From Acetatifactor muris (GTDB taxonomy: Bacteria > Bacillota > Clostridia > Lachnospirales > Lachnospiraceae): a stretch of 64,000 bases of DNA. Shown here piece after piece: positions 37,800 to 45,835 of the stretch. The stretch covers positions 156,151 to 220,150 of the forward strand of contig NZ_JANJZD010000007.1 of assembly GCF_024623325.1 (NCBI RefSeq). Direction: 5' to 3'. A program made the translations under genes and the position numbers. The notes below the pieces were generated by a model that did not search any database, was not told the origin of the DNA, and saw nothing but the letters and a program-made list of their open reading frames with translations. Every line of letters begins with the position of its first letter. The first letter of the stretch is position 1.

Positions 37800-38242
37800 T
37801 CTATAAATCCCCCTTTCAAAAATGGGTAAATGGTTAATGGTGAAAAAGGGGCTGTGATCGGACGGTTATCAGCGTAACCTCACGGGAGTTTCACCCCTGC
37901 ATGGTTCTCATGCAGCCCTACCCATTGCCTGCGACGCTTTGAACGCTCGGACTGTGGCGGTAAGGGAGTATCATTATATATCCTGCGCTGTCGTCGCCCG
38001 CAAGCTGCTAAACTTGCTCCCCGGTGCGGTGTTGATCGCTCGGCTGTCCCGGCAGGGAAAGAAAACCCCGCCGGGATAGTGTCATGGCGCACCCGCCGTA
38101 TGGCTCGGCGCAAAAGGGACGTATCCGATCTGCCCTATGCTGCGCCGCCGTTATCTTGCGCCGCTTTCTTTGTCAAGGTGCTGGAAAGGTTCTGCCGGGG
38201 ACAGAACAGCGGAAAGGGGTTCGCTGCCTGTCCTAAATCAGC
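37800..38242. other. 443-base non-coding, GC-rich, structured region upstream of xis
   Basis: No credible gene on either strand. It contains a perfect stem CTGCATG/CATGCAG around 37917-37936, a TCCCGGC/GCCGGGA stem around 38046-38077, and on the minus strand a possible promoter for xis-int (TTGCGG at 37998-38003, 17 bases, TATATA at 37975-37980, overlapping a TATAAT). It may hold Xis or regulator binding sites or a structured leader RNA. Confidence 0.45.
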
Positions 38243-38494
38243 TTAAACCTCGAATGAAAGGACAGCCCGCATAAGCCGTGACCGTAAACGGTCGCGTATG
38301 TCCTCGTCTATGCCCCAATATACATTTCCCCGCTCGTCGTAGAGCTTGCGCATAGACAGGGACGCTATGTAGCTTTCGTAGTGCTTGACGACAATCGCCA
38401 TAGCTTCCGGGTCGCCTTTTGTTGCGGCTATGATTACCGGGTAGGGTAATAAGCCGCGTTCAGCATTTTCATTGTTCCCAATCGGTGCAGTCAT
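38243..38494 (-). CDS. Helix-turn-helix protein, Tn916 Orf8-like
   Basis: 83 residues. The core LLPYPVIIAATKGDPEAMAIVVKHYESYIASLS matches the HTH_16 family of Tn916 Orf8, a small conjugative-element regulator. It overlaps the upstream sigma-like gene by 26 bases. In Tn916 the orf7-orf8 pair promotes transcription into xis, int and the transfer genes, so the same switch role is likely here. Confidence 0.88.
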   Translation of the reverse strand: MTAPIGNNENAERGLLPYPVIIAATKGDPEAMAIVVKHYESYIASLSMRKLYDERGNVYWGIDEDIRDRLRSRLMRAVLSFEV

Positions 38495-38918
38495 AGGCGT
38501 GTTCCTCCAAATAGCGTTTTAATAGCTCGAAAGAGCTTGTCCGGCGGTACTGTACTGCTGATCGTGAAATCTTGCAGAGCTTTGCGATCTCGCTCTCGTT
38601 CATATCGAAAAAATAATACAGCAGGACAGCTTCCCGTTTTTCTTCCGGCAAGCTCCGCAGGGCTTCGGCAAGCAGCTTAGCGGTTATCTCTTTTCCTGCG
38701 ATAAAGAAAGACTGTTCAGCTTCATCATCTGCAAAATACTTGTCGTAGGTATAAAGCTGGTTTTCTTCCTGCGGTGACAGGTCGGAGAATGTTACTTCCC
38801 GTGATTGCTGCCGCTTTGTGTCCCTGTGGGCGTTCATTGCTTCACGCTTCAATGCCTGTTTGCAAAAGCCATTAAAAGCACAACGGATTTCCCATTGGGT
38901 ACGAATTGGTTCATTCAT
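38469..38918 (-). CDS. Sigma-70-like regulator, Tn916 Orf7-like
   Basis: 149 residues from the ATG at 38918, which has a strong AAAGGAGGTGAG site; the longer reading frame to 39002 is not supported. The C-terminal half contains a region-4-like helix-turn-helix (LRSLPEEKREAVLLYYFFDMNESEIAKLCKISRSAVQYRR). Tn916 Orf7 proteins of this kind act as transfer-operon activators. It is preceded by a leader ORF and a strong terminator, so expression appears to be attenuated. Confidence 0.9.
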   Translation of the reverse strand: MNEPIRTQWEIRCAFNGFCKQALKREAMNAHRDTKRQQSREVTFSDLSPQEENQLYTYDKYFADDEAEQSFFIAGKEITAKLLAEALRSLPEEKREAVLLYYFFDMNESEIAKLCKISRSAVQYRRTSSFELLKRYLEEHAYDCTDWEQ

Positions 38919-39045
38919 GTTCTCACCTCCTTTCGCAGCCGCGAAAGCGGGTGATTTTTTCTGATGTCCCCTTTCGTAAACCCTCAAAACCACGCAAGCC
39001 AAAAATGATTGAGATTTTACAAGATTTTTGAAAATATTTTTCGGG

Positions 39046-39090
39046 GAAAAACAATACGCCCGTCTGCAAAAAACGCAGACAGGCGTATTG
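39046..39090 (-). terminator. Strong intrinsic terminator between leader ORF and sigma-like gene
   Basis: On the minus strand a 16-base-pair stem (39052-39067 with 39075-39090, one mismatch) with a 7-base loop is followed by TTTTT. It lies downstream of the 36-residue leader ORF and about 130 bases before the sigma-like start, as in a transcription attenuator. Confidence 0.8.
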
Positions 39091-39106
39091 GAATTGTAAG
39101 CTGTAT

Positions 39107-39217
39107 TCAGTTGATTAGACAGTTCATATTCATGGGTAGAATTTTCCTCGGTGGTGGACGGGATTTTTTTGACAAGTCAAAGACCGTCATACCTTGTCGG
39201 TATCTCTTGTATTGCAT
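39107..39217 (-). CDS. Leader peptide-like small ORF
   Basis: 36 residues (begins MQYKRYRQGMTVFDLSKKSR, then PPPR). The ATG at 39217 has a near-perfect AAGGAGG seven bases upstream, unusually strong for a spurious frame. It is followed 17 bases later by the intrinsic terminator. A run of three prolines and many Lys/Arg codons could make ribosomes pause. Most likely a leader peptide coupling translation to expression of the sigma-like gene, comparable in layout to the tet(M) leader of Tn916. Function as a protein is unknown. Confidence 0.6.
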   Translation of the reverse strand: MQYKRYRQGMTVFDLSKKSRPPPRKILPMNMNCLIN

Positions 39218-39240
39218 GGCGGCTACCTCCTTTAGCCGCC
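39218..39240 (-). promoter_or_regulatory. Hairpin presenting the leader ORF ribosome binding site
   Basis: A perfect 8-base-pair stem (GGCGGCTA/TAGCCGCC) encloses a 7-base loop that contains the AGGAGG sequence of the leader ORF. The Shine-Dalgarno sequence is thus held in a loop, which could control ribosome loading. Confidence 0.65.
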
Positions 39241-39277
39241 GTATCTTTAGGGATAGGCTGTCACTTCTGTAGATAAT

Positions 39278-39315
39278 AAAAAGAAACGGCGGCTTTGATT
39301 TCTCAAAAGCCGCCG
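39278..39315 (-). terminator. Intrinsic terminator downstream of the lipoprotein gene
   Basis: Perfect 10-base-pair stem (39287-39296 with 39306-39315) followed on the minus strand by TTTCTTTTT. It ends transcription of the lipoprotein gene and sits ahead of the leader ORF. A second hairpin (CGACGGC/GCCGTCG, about 39352-39378) lies between it and the lipoprotein stop; both are next to an AGATAATAAAAAG motif. Confidence 0.75.
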
Positions 39316-39432
39316 CGTAAGAATAGGCGTGTGTAAATACCTCTGCTGTACGACGGCTTTTTTTCTTTTGCCGTCGTGCGGCAGATAATAAAAAGTGTAG
39401 TTGTTTGTCACCCTTAAAAGGGGCTGTATCTG

Positions 39433-40779
39433 TTAATTTCTATATGCCCTTTCGTCCATGCGTTCAAAATGGATTTGCTCTTTGTTAATAGTGATTGTTA
39501 TATGGTCTGTGGTATATGTGGCTGCAATATCTTCCAGTTTTTTCACTATATCGCTTTCACTCATTTTCAATGCACTTTCAACGTCCATATCGCCCCAAAA
39601 TGTTTGTACCGCATTTATCATATTTTCAATTTGGCGGTCACGTTCACCGACTGTGACTGTTTCTGAAATGCGGTAAGAAAATTGATAGTATAAATTACAC
39701 CTTGCCACATCAAGGCTCCCACTGGTGATTTTTTCCGGCAGATATTCACCATAGTAAGGATTCAATTCTGTTTCGGTGTAGCTGCTCTGAATCGCTTTTC
39801 CATTCTCCATGCCGGATAAAAATACTGTCAACCTCACAAAAGAAAGTTCCTCGGCGGTTAAAGTAACGGAAAAGTCATTGAATTTAGTATCTTCATCAAT
39901 TCTTTCCATTCTTTCACGATTTTCATTCGCCCACGCCAACAAAGAAGTGTTAAAATCCTTGATTGACGTATTCTGATAATCGGGCGTTTTCAAAGTGAAT
40001 AGAGAACGATAATCTTCTTCCGTACCATTGGAATATACGCGGGTTTCCTGTTCGCTGTTTCCTTGCGATTGACCGTTTTCTTTATCTATGCCCTGTACGG
40101 AAGCCGGAAAATATGCGTATTCAATGGAGATTTCAATTTCTTCTGTTTTTAATTGTTCAATCAGATTATCCGTATCGCTTTGAATGTCAACCAATATGGA
40201 ATTAGTATTCTGCAATTCCGGGGCTGTCTTATCCCCTAATATATCCTGCATACCCTTTATCACATTTAAGCGGGCGGTATTATATTCCCGGATAGTAAGC
40301 GTGTCAGCGTCTAAAATAGTTAAGGAAAATGAATATTCCAACCTTGCGCTATCTGCTGAATTTGAAGTCCTCACTTCCTCACTGAAATTTTGGGTTTTCC
40401 ATTCATCTCCTGCAAGTGGCAGCACATAAAACAAGAATGAAGCTGTTGTGTCGGTATCTTTTGCCCCGTAGAGGATTTGACTTTTCCAAAACCTTTCCAA
40501 CAAATCTCTGTATTCTGTTGTATCTGTCAATTTTGCAATATGGCTCCGATAATCTGAAATAGTCATATCCTCATAACCGTCTAATTGCAGAGCCAACAAT
40601 TTTTGATATTCCTCTTTACTAAAGGAATTGTCCGGCATTTCCCCCGGTTCAGAAGTAGCAATAGGGGAATTGGTGGTTGATACGTTGCTTTGTTCCGGCG
40701 AACTACTTCGCCCTGCACACCCTGTAAACACACTCAAGGTTAAAAGGGTTGCAAGAATGATTGTTAAATATTTTTTCAT
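39433..40779 (-). CDS. Large lipoprotein of the ICE cargo, unknown function
   Basis: 448 residues with a lipoprotein signal peptide (MKKYLTIILATLLTL) and lipobox FTGC, Cys at residue 21. The mature part begins with a Ser/Thr/Pro-rich linker and is otherwise acidic, alpha/beta and without membrane segments. It appears to contain two related halves with a YRSHIAKL/DFNTSLLAW-type segment repeated after SDY/TSI, which I could not confirm. It lies 146 bases after the histidine kinase gene, so it may be a target or sensor partner of that system. No family recognised. Confidence 0.8.
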   Translation of the reverse strand: MKKYLTIILATLLTLSVFTGCAGRSSSPEQSNVSTTNSPIATSEPGEMPDNSFSKEEYQKLLALQLDGYEDMTISDYRSHIAKLTDTTEYRDLLERFWKSQILYGAKDTDTTASFLFYVLPLAGDEWKTQNFSEEVRTSNSADSARLEYSFSLTILDADTLTIREYNTARLNVIKGMQDILGDKTAPELQNTNSILVDIQSDTDNLIEQLKTEEIEISIEYAYFPASVQGIDKENGQSQGNSEQETRVYSNGTEEDYRSLFTLKTPDYQNTSIKDFNTSLLAWANENRERMERIDEDTKFNDFSVTLTAEELSFVRLTVFLSGMENGKAIQSSYTETELNPYYGEYLPEKITSGSLDVARCNLYYQFSYRISETVTVGERDRQIENMINAVQTFWGDMDVESALKMSESDIVKKLEDIAATYTTDHITITINKEQIHFERMDERAYRN

Positions 40780-40925
40780 AGTAGAAGCTCCTTTCTGTTG
40801 CCCTTTCCGGGTACAGTTAAAGAATACTTCCCTAACTTGAATCTATTTTGAATTGAATATGTTTTTTATGTGGAGATAGAAAAGGCGGCAAGCTGAAAAA
40901 GCTCGCCGCCTTTGAGATATAAGTG

Positions 40926-42329
40926 CTAAAACTGTACGGAAACGATAACACCCTGAATAGTATTAGTAATTTCAATTTTCGCACCATGCAAATCAAGAAT
41001 CGTTTTTACAATATATAATCCTAATCCTGTGCCGCCTGTTTGCCTATTTCTTGACTGGTCTACCCTATAAAATGGTTCAAACAGTTTGGAAATAGCTTCG
41101 TCGGGGATATGTGCGCCTGTATTCTCAATCGTAAGGGTGGTCGTTTCAGTTTCTTTCCATAACTTTATCAATATTTGATTTCCGGCTCCCGAATACGCCG
41201 CCGCATTTCCTAAAAGATTATCCAATGCTTTTTGAAGTAGCTGCATATCGCCTAAAATATAAATCTCCGGGGATATGGATTGTTCAACCGTCAAATCCTT
41301 TTGCATGAATAAATCTTCAAACACTGTAATGCGGTCAATTATGAAATTGCTAAGATTAAGATTACTTTTTTTGCAAGTATAACCCGGAGTATCTAATCGG
41401 GATATTGTTAAAAGCTCTTGTACCATTTTTCCCAAAGTGTCCGTAATTTCCAAAGACTGTGCAAGATATGTTTCCCGGTCTTTATAGCGTCCCACTTGAT
41501 AGAGCATACCTTGAAGCTGCCCTTTGATAATGGTGATAGGCGTTTTTAATTCATGGGAAGCTGCTGCAAAAAATTCTACCCGTTGTTTTTCAAGCCGCCT
41601 TTCCATGTCAATATCAGCTTGTAACTTTTGGTTGGCTTCCTGTAACTCTGAAAGAGCAGCCGCCAGTTTCTTTGATAGGTCATTTAAGCTATGAGAAAGC
41701 ACCCCTATTTCGTCTGTACGGTTAGTAGGGCATAAACCGCTAAAATCCATATCAGCCATTTGCTTTGATAATTTGCTTATTTTTTTAATTGGCTTTGTCA
41801 TATACCAAGTATAGAAAAAAGCTGCAATTACAGATACCAATAAAATAGCAACACTCAAAATAGGAAGCGTCTTTTGAAGTGCTAAAACAACTTGACTTTC
41901 TTTATTGGTGTTTTTGGCAAGCAATAAAATATATGCTTCTGTGCTGTCCGCAAATGATATTTCATATTCTCTTGTCGTATCTGTGCTTTTATAATCATCA
42001 ATTTTATTGCCAGTAAATTCATTTAAGTCTGATAAGGCTATTTCATTGCCAGAGTTTTGAAACAGGTGAAAAGCAAACTCATCATCATACTGCTTTGTAA
42101 GAATATCATTATACCCTTGAATGAAATATTGCACTTCCTCTTTAGGAATATGAGATAATTCCTCTGATAGCATATCAGCCAATTCTTCCACTTCCGCTAA
42201 ATCATGGGAATAAATATATGGGGCAAAGTGGGCTATACACAAATATGTTACAGAGCAGCAAGCCACCATAAGCATTGATGTAATCAAAAAAACTTTTACC
42301 GACAATTTACTTTTAATCTTCCTTATCAA
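40926..42329 (-). CDS. Sensor histidine kinase
   Basis: 467 residues. Membrane segments at ~12-35 and ~153-175 flank an extracytoplasmic sensor domain of about 120 residues; a HAMP domain, a short coiled coil (ELQEANQKLQADIDMERRLEKQR), then the DHp box AASHELKTPITIIKG with the phosphorylated His, an N box DNLLGNAAAYS, and G boxes (GGTGLGLYIVK). The gene overlaps the response regulator gene by 17 bases. The sensor domain is not one I recognise. Confidence 0.95.
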   Translation of the reverse strand: MIRKIKSKLSVKVFLITSMLMVACCSVTYLCIAHFAPYIYSHDLAEVEELADMLSEELSHIPKEEVQYFIQGYNDILTKQYDDEFAFHLFQNSGNEIALSDLNEFTGNKIDDYKSTDTTREYEISFADSTEAYILLLAKNTNKESQVVLALQKTLPILSVAILLVSVIAAFFYTWYMTKPIKKISKLSKQMADMDFSGLCPTNRTDEIGVLSHSLNDLSKKLAAALSELQEANQKLQADIDMERRLEKQRVEFFAAASHELKTPITIIKGQLQGMLYQVGRYKDRETYLAQSLEITDTLGKMVQELLTISRLDTPGYTCKKSNLNLSNFIIDRITVFEDLFMQKDLTVEQSISPEIYILGDMQLLQKALDNLLGNAAAYSGAGNQILIKLWKETETTTLTIENTGAHIPDEAISKLFEPFYRVDQSRNRQTGGTGLGLYIVKTILDLHGAKIEITNTIQGVIVSVQF

Positions 42330-42984
42330 TTCTATATCCCACCCCTCTAATCGTTTCTATGTAGTCAGCAGCACCAAGTTTTTTCCGTAAGTTCTTTATG
42401 TGCGTGTCAACAATCCGTTCTTCCCCGAAAAACTCATACTTCCAAAGTGTCTGTAACAGGTTTTGCCGCGTTAAAATTCTGCCTTTGTGTATCATCAGTT
42501 CCCGTAGTATTTCAAACTCGCGGGGCGTTAAATCAATGCTTTCTTCCTTTGTATAAACCTTATACCCCTCTAAATCCAGTGTCAAATCCTTATAGCTCAT
42601 AGTTTGCGGAATATCATTCTGCTTTGATGAACGGCGTAGGACAGCGGCAATCTTCCGCAACAATACAGGCATAGAAAACGGCTTTGTGATATAATCGTCA
42701 GCTTGCAAGTCCAAGCCTTTTAGCTGGTTTCCCTCGTCGTCTAATGCTGTAAGCATGATAATAGGCACATCTGATTTTTGCCGGATAACTTCGCAGACAC
42801 CAAAACCGTCAATTTTGGGAAGCATAATATCAAGCAGTATTAAATCAAAGCTCTGTTCGGAATACTTCGCAAGGGCTTCCACACCGTCAGCCGCCAGTAC
42901 AACACTATACCCGGCTTCCTGTATAAAGTCATGCAGCAAAGCCTGTATAGATAAATCGTCCTCAACAATTAAGATTTTACTCAT
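42313..42984 (-). CDS. OmpR/PhoB-type response regulator
   Basis: 223 residues from the ATG at 42984, which has AGGAGG seven bases upstream; longer in-frame starts overlap another gene and are rejected. The receiver domain has KILIVEDD (acidic pocket), LLDIMLPKIDG (phosphorylated Asp) and ITKPF (Lys). The C-terminal winged-helix domain contains LTPREFEILREL and VDTHIKNLRKKLG. Pairs with the histidine kinase downstream. The family includes VanR-like regulators, but no van resistance genes are present. Confidence 0.96.
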   Translation of the reverse strand: MSKILIVEDDLSIQALLHDFIQEAGYSVVLAADGVEALAKYSEQSFDLILLDIMLPKIDGFGVCEVIRQKSDVPIIMLTALDDEGNQLKGLDLQADDYITKPFSMPVLLRKIAAVLRRSSKQNDIPQTMSYKDLTLDLEGYKVYTKEESIDLTPREFEILRELMIHKGRILTRQNLLQTLWKYEFFGEERIVDTHIKNLRKKLGAADYIETIRGVGYRIDKED

Positions 42985-43028
42985 AGCGCACCTCCTAACC
43001 GTAATTGTAACAGGGTAATTTGAATCTA

Positions 43029-43217
43029 TTATGTAGATTTGAAATTTTTTCGTCTTTTGTCGGTCGGTTTCTCCGCGTCCTTTGGTATCAGCCACATACG
43101 GCTGAATTTTGCCACGCCGGGTATGCGGTTTTCCTCGCATAGCTTTTGTACCCGTCTTTCTGAAATGCCCCATTTCTTCGCCGCTTCCGGGGCAGAAATA
43201 TACTCTAACATTTTCAT
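43029..43217 (-). CDS. Small helix-turn-helix DNA-binding protein
   Basis: 62 residues with an AlpA/MerR-like winged helix motif: YISAPEAAKKWGISERRVQKLCEENRIPGVAKFSRMWLIPKDAEKP. Such proteins are common in conjugative elements as small regulators. It is the first gene after the promoter at 43247-43275 and lies 44 bases ahead of the response regulator, so it probably belongs to that operon. Confidence 0.8.
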   Translation of the reverse strand: MKMLEYISAPEAAKKWGISERRVQKLCEENRIPGVAKFSRMWLIPKDAEKPTDKRRKNFKST

Positions 43218-43246
43218 TCACCCTTTCTATAAGTTCTATCGCTATA

Positions 43247-43275
43247 ATTATATACGGTTAGCCGAATAAATTCAA
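43247..43275 (-). promoter_or_regulatory. SigA-type promoter for the HTH/two-component operon
   Basis: TTGAAT and a perfect TATAAT on the minus strand separated by 17 bases, with the -10 about 30 bases before the small HTH start. It probably drives the HTH, response regulator and kinase genes, perhaps also the lipoprotein. Confidence 0.65.
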
Positions 43276-43379
43276 TAGTGCCACGTCAGAAATAGGGAAT
43301 TATTCAAGCTAATCAATGGAACTGTGTAGACATATCCAAAAAGAAAGGTGAACAGTAAAATGTAAGAGGGTGAATAACT

Positions 43380-43733
43380 ATGGCAAAAAGACCAGTACCA
43401 CAATACGATTTCAAGGCTTTTGGGGCGGCGATCAAGGCGGCAAGGACAGGACGCAAGGAGAGCCGTAAAAAGGTATGCGACGAAATGTATATATCTCCGC
43501 GCTACCTTGCGAATATTGAGAATAAGGGGCAGCACCCCAGCTTACAGATATTCTTTGAGCTTATGCTGCGTTACAATATCTCGGTAGACCAATTCCTTTT
43601 GAAGCAGCCCGCCGGGAAGAATACCCAGCGGCGGCAGCTTGACGCGCTGCTGGACGATATGAGCGATACGGGAATACGGATAGTCACCGCCACGGCGCGG
43701 GAGATTGCAGAGGTTGAGTGTGAGGGAGAATAA
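43380..43733 (+). CDS. Cro/CI-type HTH regulator
   Basis: 117 residues. The HTH domain (residues ~10-65) includes ARTGRKESRKKVCDEMYISPRYLANIENKGQHPS; the C-terminal part is alpha-helical. Homologues precede mobC/relaxase in Tn1549-like elements and probably control the mobilisation genes. AGAGGGTG lies seven bases before the ATG. It is followed by a good intrinsic terminator and by the oriT-like sequence. Confidence 0.88.
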   Translation: MAKRPVPQYDFKAFGAAIKAARTGRKESRKKVCDEMYISPRYLANIENKGQHPSLQIFFELMLRYNISVDQFLLKQPAGKNTQRRQLDALLDDMSDTGIRIVTATAREIAEVECEGE

Positions 43734-43768
43734 CTGCTGTCCGGCAAAATTACATAGGGATTTAGGAA

Positions 43769-43802
43769 GCGTTGCAATTCTTTTCGGTTGCAGCGTTTTT
43801 CT
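43769..43802 (+). terminator. Intrinsic terminator after the HTH regulator
   Basis: Stem CGTTGCAA/TTGCAGCG (one G-U pair) with a 10-base loop, followed by TTTTT at 43796-43800, 36 bases after the HTH stop codon. Confidence 0.7.
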
Positions 43803-43860
43803 TTTGTGAAAGTCCGTCATTTTAGGTTTTTTCGGTGTTGTAGGTAGTAGGAAGAACTTT

Positions 43861-43953
43861 CGTAGCAAGCATAGGAAAAGAGTACCCTTTTCCGTATTTC
43901 TGCCCGCCCTGTCGGTCAGAAATTGCTTGTTGGGAAGTGTCCCAAACCCTCTA
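43861..43953 (+). other. oriT-like sequence, copy A (upstream of mobC)
   Basis: Two conserved arms, 43861-43896 (36 bases, with an internal GGAAAAG/CTTTTCC hairpin) and 43923-43953 (31 bases, with GGGAAGTGTCCC then AAACCCTCTA), flank a 26-base centre that forms its own TTTCTG/CAGAAA hairpin. It lies 25 bases before the mobC start, the usual place for the transfer origin in MOBP systems. Both arms recur inverted at 53827-53929. The oriT function is inferred; no nick site was determined. Confidence 0.65.
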
Positions 43954-43978
43954 TAAGAACGGAAAGGAGCGAAAAACC

Positions 43979-44308
43979 ATGAACGGACGGAAAAGAACGG
44001 TACAAGTCAAATTCTATGTGACAGAGGAAGAACGGAGCTTGATTGAGGAAAAAATGAAGCTCGTCCCCACAAACAACATGGCGGCATATCTGCGCAAGAT
44101 CGCTATTGACGGGTACATTATCCAAGTAGACCATACGGACATAAAGGCAATGACAGCGGAGATACAGAAAATCGGGGTGAATGTCAATCAGATTGCACGC
44201 CGCGTAAACGCGACGGGGAACGCCTATAAAGAGGATATAGAGGAAATCAAGGGGGTGCTTGCGGAAATATGGCGGTTACAAAGATTAAGCCTATTAAAAG
44301 CACTCTAA
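43979..44308 (+). CDS. mobC: Mobilisation accessory protein MobC
   Basis: 109 residues from the ATG at 43979 (AAAGGAG upstream). N-terminal ribbon-helix-helix (RKRTVQVKFYVTEEERSLIEEKM) and the C-terminal bacterial mobilisation domain (IKAMTAEIQKIGVNVNQIARRVN). It binds oriT and helps the relaxase open the DNA. Its 3' end overlaps the relaxase gene by 40 bases. Confidence 0.92.
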   Translation: MNGRKRTVQVKFYVTEEERSLIEEKMKLVPTNNMAAYLRKIAIDGYIIQVDHTDIKAMTAEIQKIGVNVNQIARRVNATGNAYKEDIEEIKGVLAEIWRLQRLSLLKAL

Positions 44309-45621
44309 GTAAAGCCCTTGACTATATCGAAAACCCGGACAAGACGGACGGAAAAATGCTGGTGTCCTCTTTCGGGTGCAGCTATGAAACGGCAGATATT
44401 GAGTTTGGCTATACCCTCTCACAAGCACGGGATAAGGGCAACAATTTAGCTTTTCACTTGATACAGTCTTTTGCTCCGGGAGAAGTGGACTATCAGAAAG
44501 CCCATGAAATCGGGCGGCAGCTTGCCGACGCGGTAACAAAGGGGCAGCATGAGTATGTATTAACGACGCACATTGACAAGGGGCATATCCATAACCACAT
44601 TATTTTCTGCGCGGTCAACTTCGTAGATCATCACAAGTACGTTTCCAACAAACGGACGTATTACGGCATACGGAACATGAGTGACAAGCTGTGTCGGGAC
44701 AACGGGCTTTCTGTGGTCGTCCCCGGAAAGGGCAACAAGGGAAAGAGCTATGCGGAGTACCAAGCGGAGAAAACGGGGACAAGCTGGAAAGGCAAGCTAA
44801 AGATCGCCGTGGACGCGCTCATTCCCCAAGTTTCCAGCTTTGAGGAACTATTGCAGCGGTTACAGGCGGCGGGCTATGAGATCAAGCCCGGAAAATATGT
44901 GTCGTGCCGCGCACCGGGGCAGGAACGCTTTACCCGCCTTAAAACTCTCGGCGCGGACTATACAGAGGAAGCCATAAGGGAACGGATAGCGGGCAAGCGC
45001 ACCCGCGCCGCCAAAGCTCCAAAGACAGAGCGCAGGGGCGTTAATCTTCTCATTGACATTGAGAATAGTATCAAGGCGCAGCAGAGCCGGGGCTATGAAC
45101 AGTGGGCGAAAATCCACAATCTGAAACAGGCGGCAAAGACTATGAACTTTCTTACCGAAAACAAGATTGAACAGTACACCGATCTGCTCACCCGGATAGA
45201 GGAAATCACCACGGCAAGCGAACAGGCAGGGGACAGCCTAAAGGAAGTGGAAAAGCGTCTTTCTGATATGGCATTGCTCATTAAGAACGTCACTACTTAC
45301 CAAAAGACAAAGCCCCTCTATGAAGCCTACCGCAAAGCCCGGAACAAGGAAAAGTACCGGGCAGAGCATGAGCGCAGCATTATCCTCCATGAAGCGGCGG
45401 CAAAGGCACTAAAGGCGGCGCAAAGCGGCGGCAAACTCCCCAGCGTTCCCGCCCTGCAAGCGGAATATGAAAAGCTGCAAGGACAGAAAGAAAGTCTTTA
45501 TGCCGATTATAGCAAACTGAAAAAACAGGTACAGGAGTATGACGTTATCAAGCGGAACATAGACAGCATTTTACAGACAGAGAAGCAGCCGGAACGGGAA
45601 CGGCAGACAGAGCGCGGATAA
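44269..45621 (+). CDS. MobA/VirD2-family relaxase
   Basis: 450 residues. The N-terminal relaxase domain starts with MAVTKIKPIKSTLSKALDYIEN (candidate catalytic Tyr at residue ~19) and has the metal-binding histidines in HIDKGHIHNHIIF (~residues 101-113). The C-terminal half is a long, basic, coiled-coil region rich in Ala, Lys and Glu. It nicks at oriT and pilots the strand to the recipient. Overlap with mobC by 40 bases suggests coupled translation; its own ribosome site is weak. Matches the Tn1549-type relaxase in context. Confidence 0.94.
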   Translation: MAVTKIKPIKSTLSKALDYIENPDKTDGKMLVSSFGCSYETADIEFGYTLSQARDKGNNLAFHLIQSFAPGEVDYQKAHEIGRQLADAVTKGQHEYVLTTHIDKGHIHNHIIFCAVNFVDHHKYVSNKRTYYGIRNMSDKLCRDNGLSVVVPGKGNKGKSYAEYQAEKTGTSWKGKLKIAVDALIPQVSSFEELLQRLQAAGYEIKPGKYVSCRAPGQERFTRLKTLGADYTEEAIRERIAGKRTRAAKAPKTERRGVNLLIDIENSIKAQQSRGYEQWAKIHNLKQAAKTMNFLTENKIEQYTDLLTRIEEITTASEQAGDSLKEVEKRLSDMALLIKNVTTYQKTKPLYEAYRKARNKEKYRAEHERSIILHEAAAKALKAAQSGGKLPSVPALQAEYEKLQGQKESLYADYSKLKKQVQEYDVIKRNIDSILQTEKQPERERQTERG

Positions 45622-45628
45622 AAGCGCA

Positions 45629-45819
45629 AAAAAAGAGCCGGGACGCGGCAGCTTTTCAGTAGCCACCGCGCCCCGGTTTTCTTATGGGTGCAGAGATTGT
45701 ATTGTTACGCAATAGAACGGCATTTCCGGGGGTAAAGGTATAAATCCCTTGCCACCTTATTTTCCAGCCCGGAAAGCCGCATAAATCAAGGCTTATTTCG
45801 CCCCTATCGCGTCACATTC
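45629..45819. repeat. ~190-base direct repeat, copy 1
   Basis: Nearly identical to 46624-46812 (spaced 993-994 bases). It contains a terminator hairpin at its left and at its right end carries the last ~20 coding bases and stop of the cysteine-rich VLP gene found complete next to copy 2. Thus copy 1 is a duplicate created when the intervening lipoprotein/HTH segment was inserted. Confidence 0.85.
45637..45683 (+). terminator. Terminator after the relaxase gene (bidirectional hairpin)
   Basis: Imperfect 15-base-pair GC-rich stem (GCCGGGACGCGGCAGC with GCCACCGCGCCCCGG) followed by TTTTCTT on the plus strand and by a T-rich tract on the minus strand, 15 bases after the relaxase stop. Repeated in copy 2 of the direct repeat. 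Confidence 0.7.
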
Positions 45820-45835
45820 TATTCTCTGTTTCAGC

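Noticed and set aside
37880..38113. 77-residue Arg-rich ORF on the minus strand
   Set aside because: No ribosome binding site, biased composition typical of GC-rich non-coding DNA, and it spans hairpins.
38919..39002. Longer N-terminus for the Orf7-like protein
   Set aside because: The ATG at 38918 has a near-perfect ribosome site and matches the family start; the upstream codons lie in leader sequence.
39009..39272. 87-residue plus-strand ORF over the leader region
   Set aside because: It crosses the terminator and the Shine-Dalgarno hairpin; the minus-strand 36-codon ORF has a far better start signal.
42985..43221. 79-residue N-terminal extension of the response regulator
   Set aside because: The extension overlaps the small HTH gene in another frame and lacks a ribosome site; the receiver domain starts at 42984.
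39433..43221. Vancomycin resistance cluster
   Set aside because: The regulator pair resembles VanRS only at family level and no ligase, VanX, VanH or VanY gene is present.
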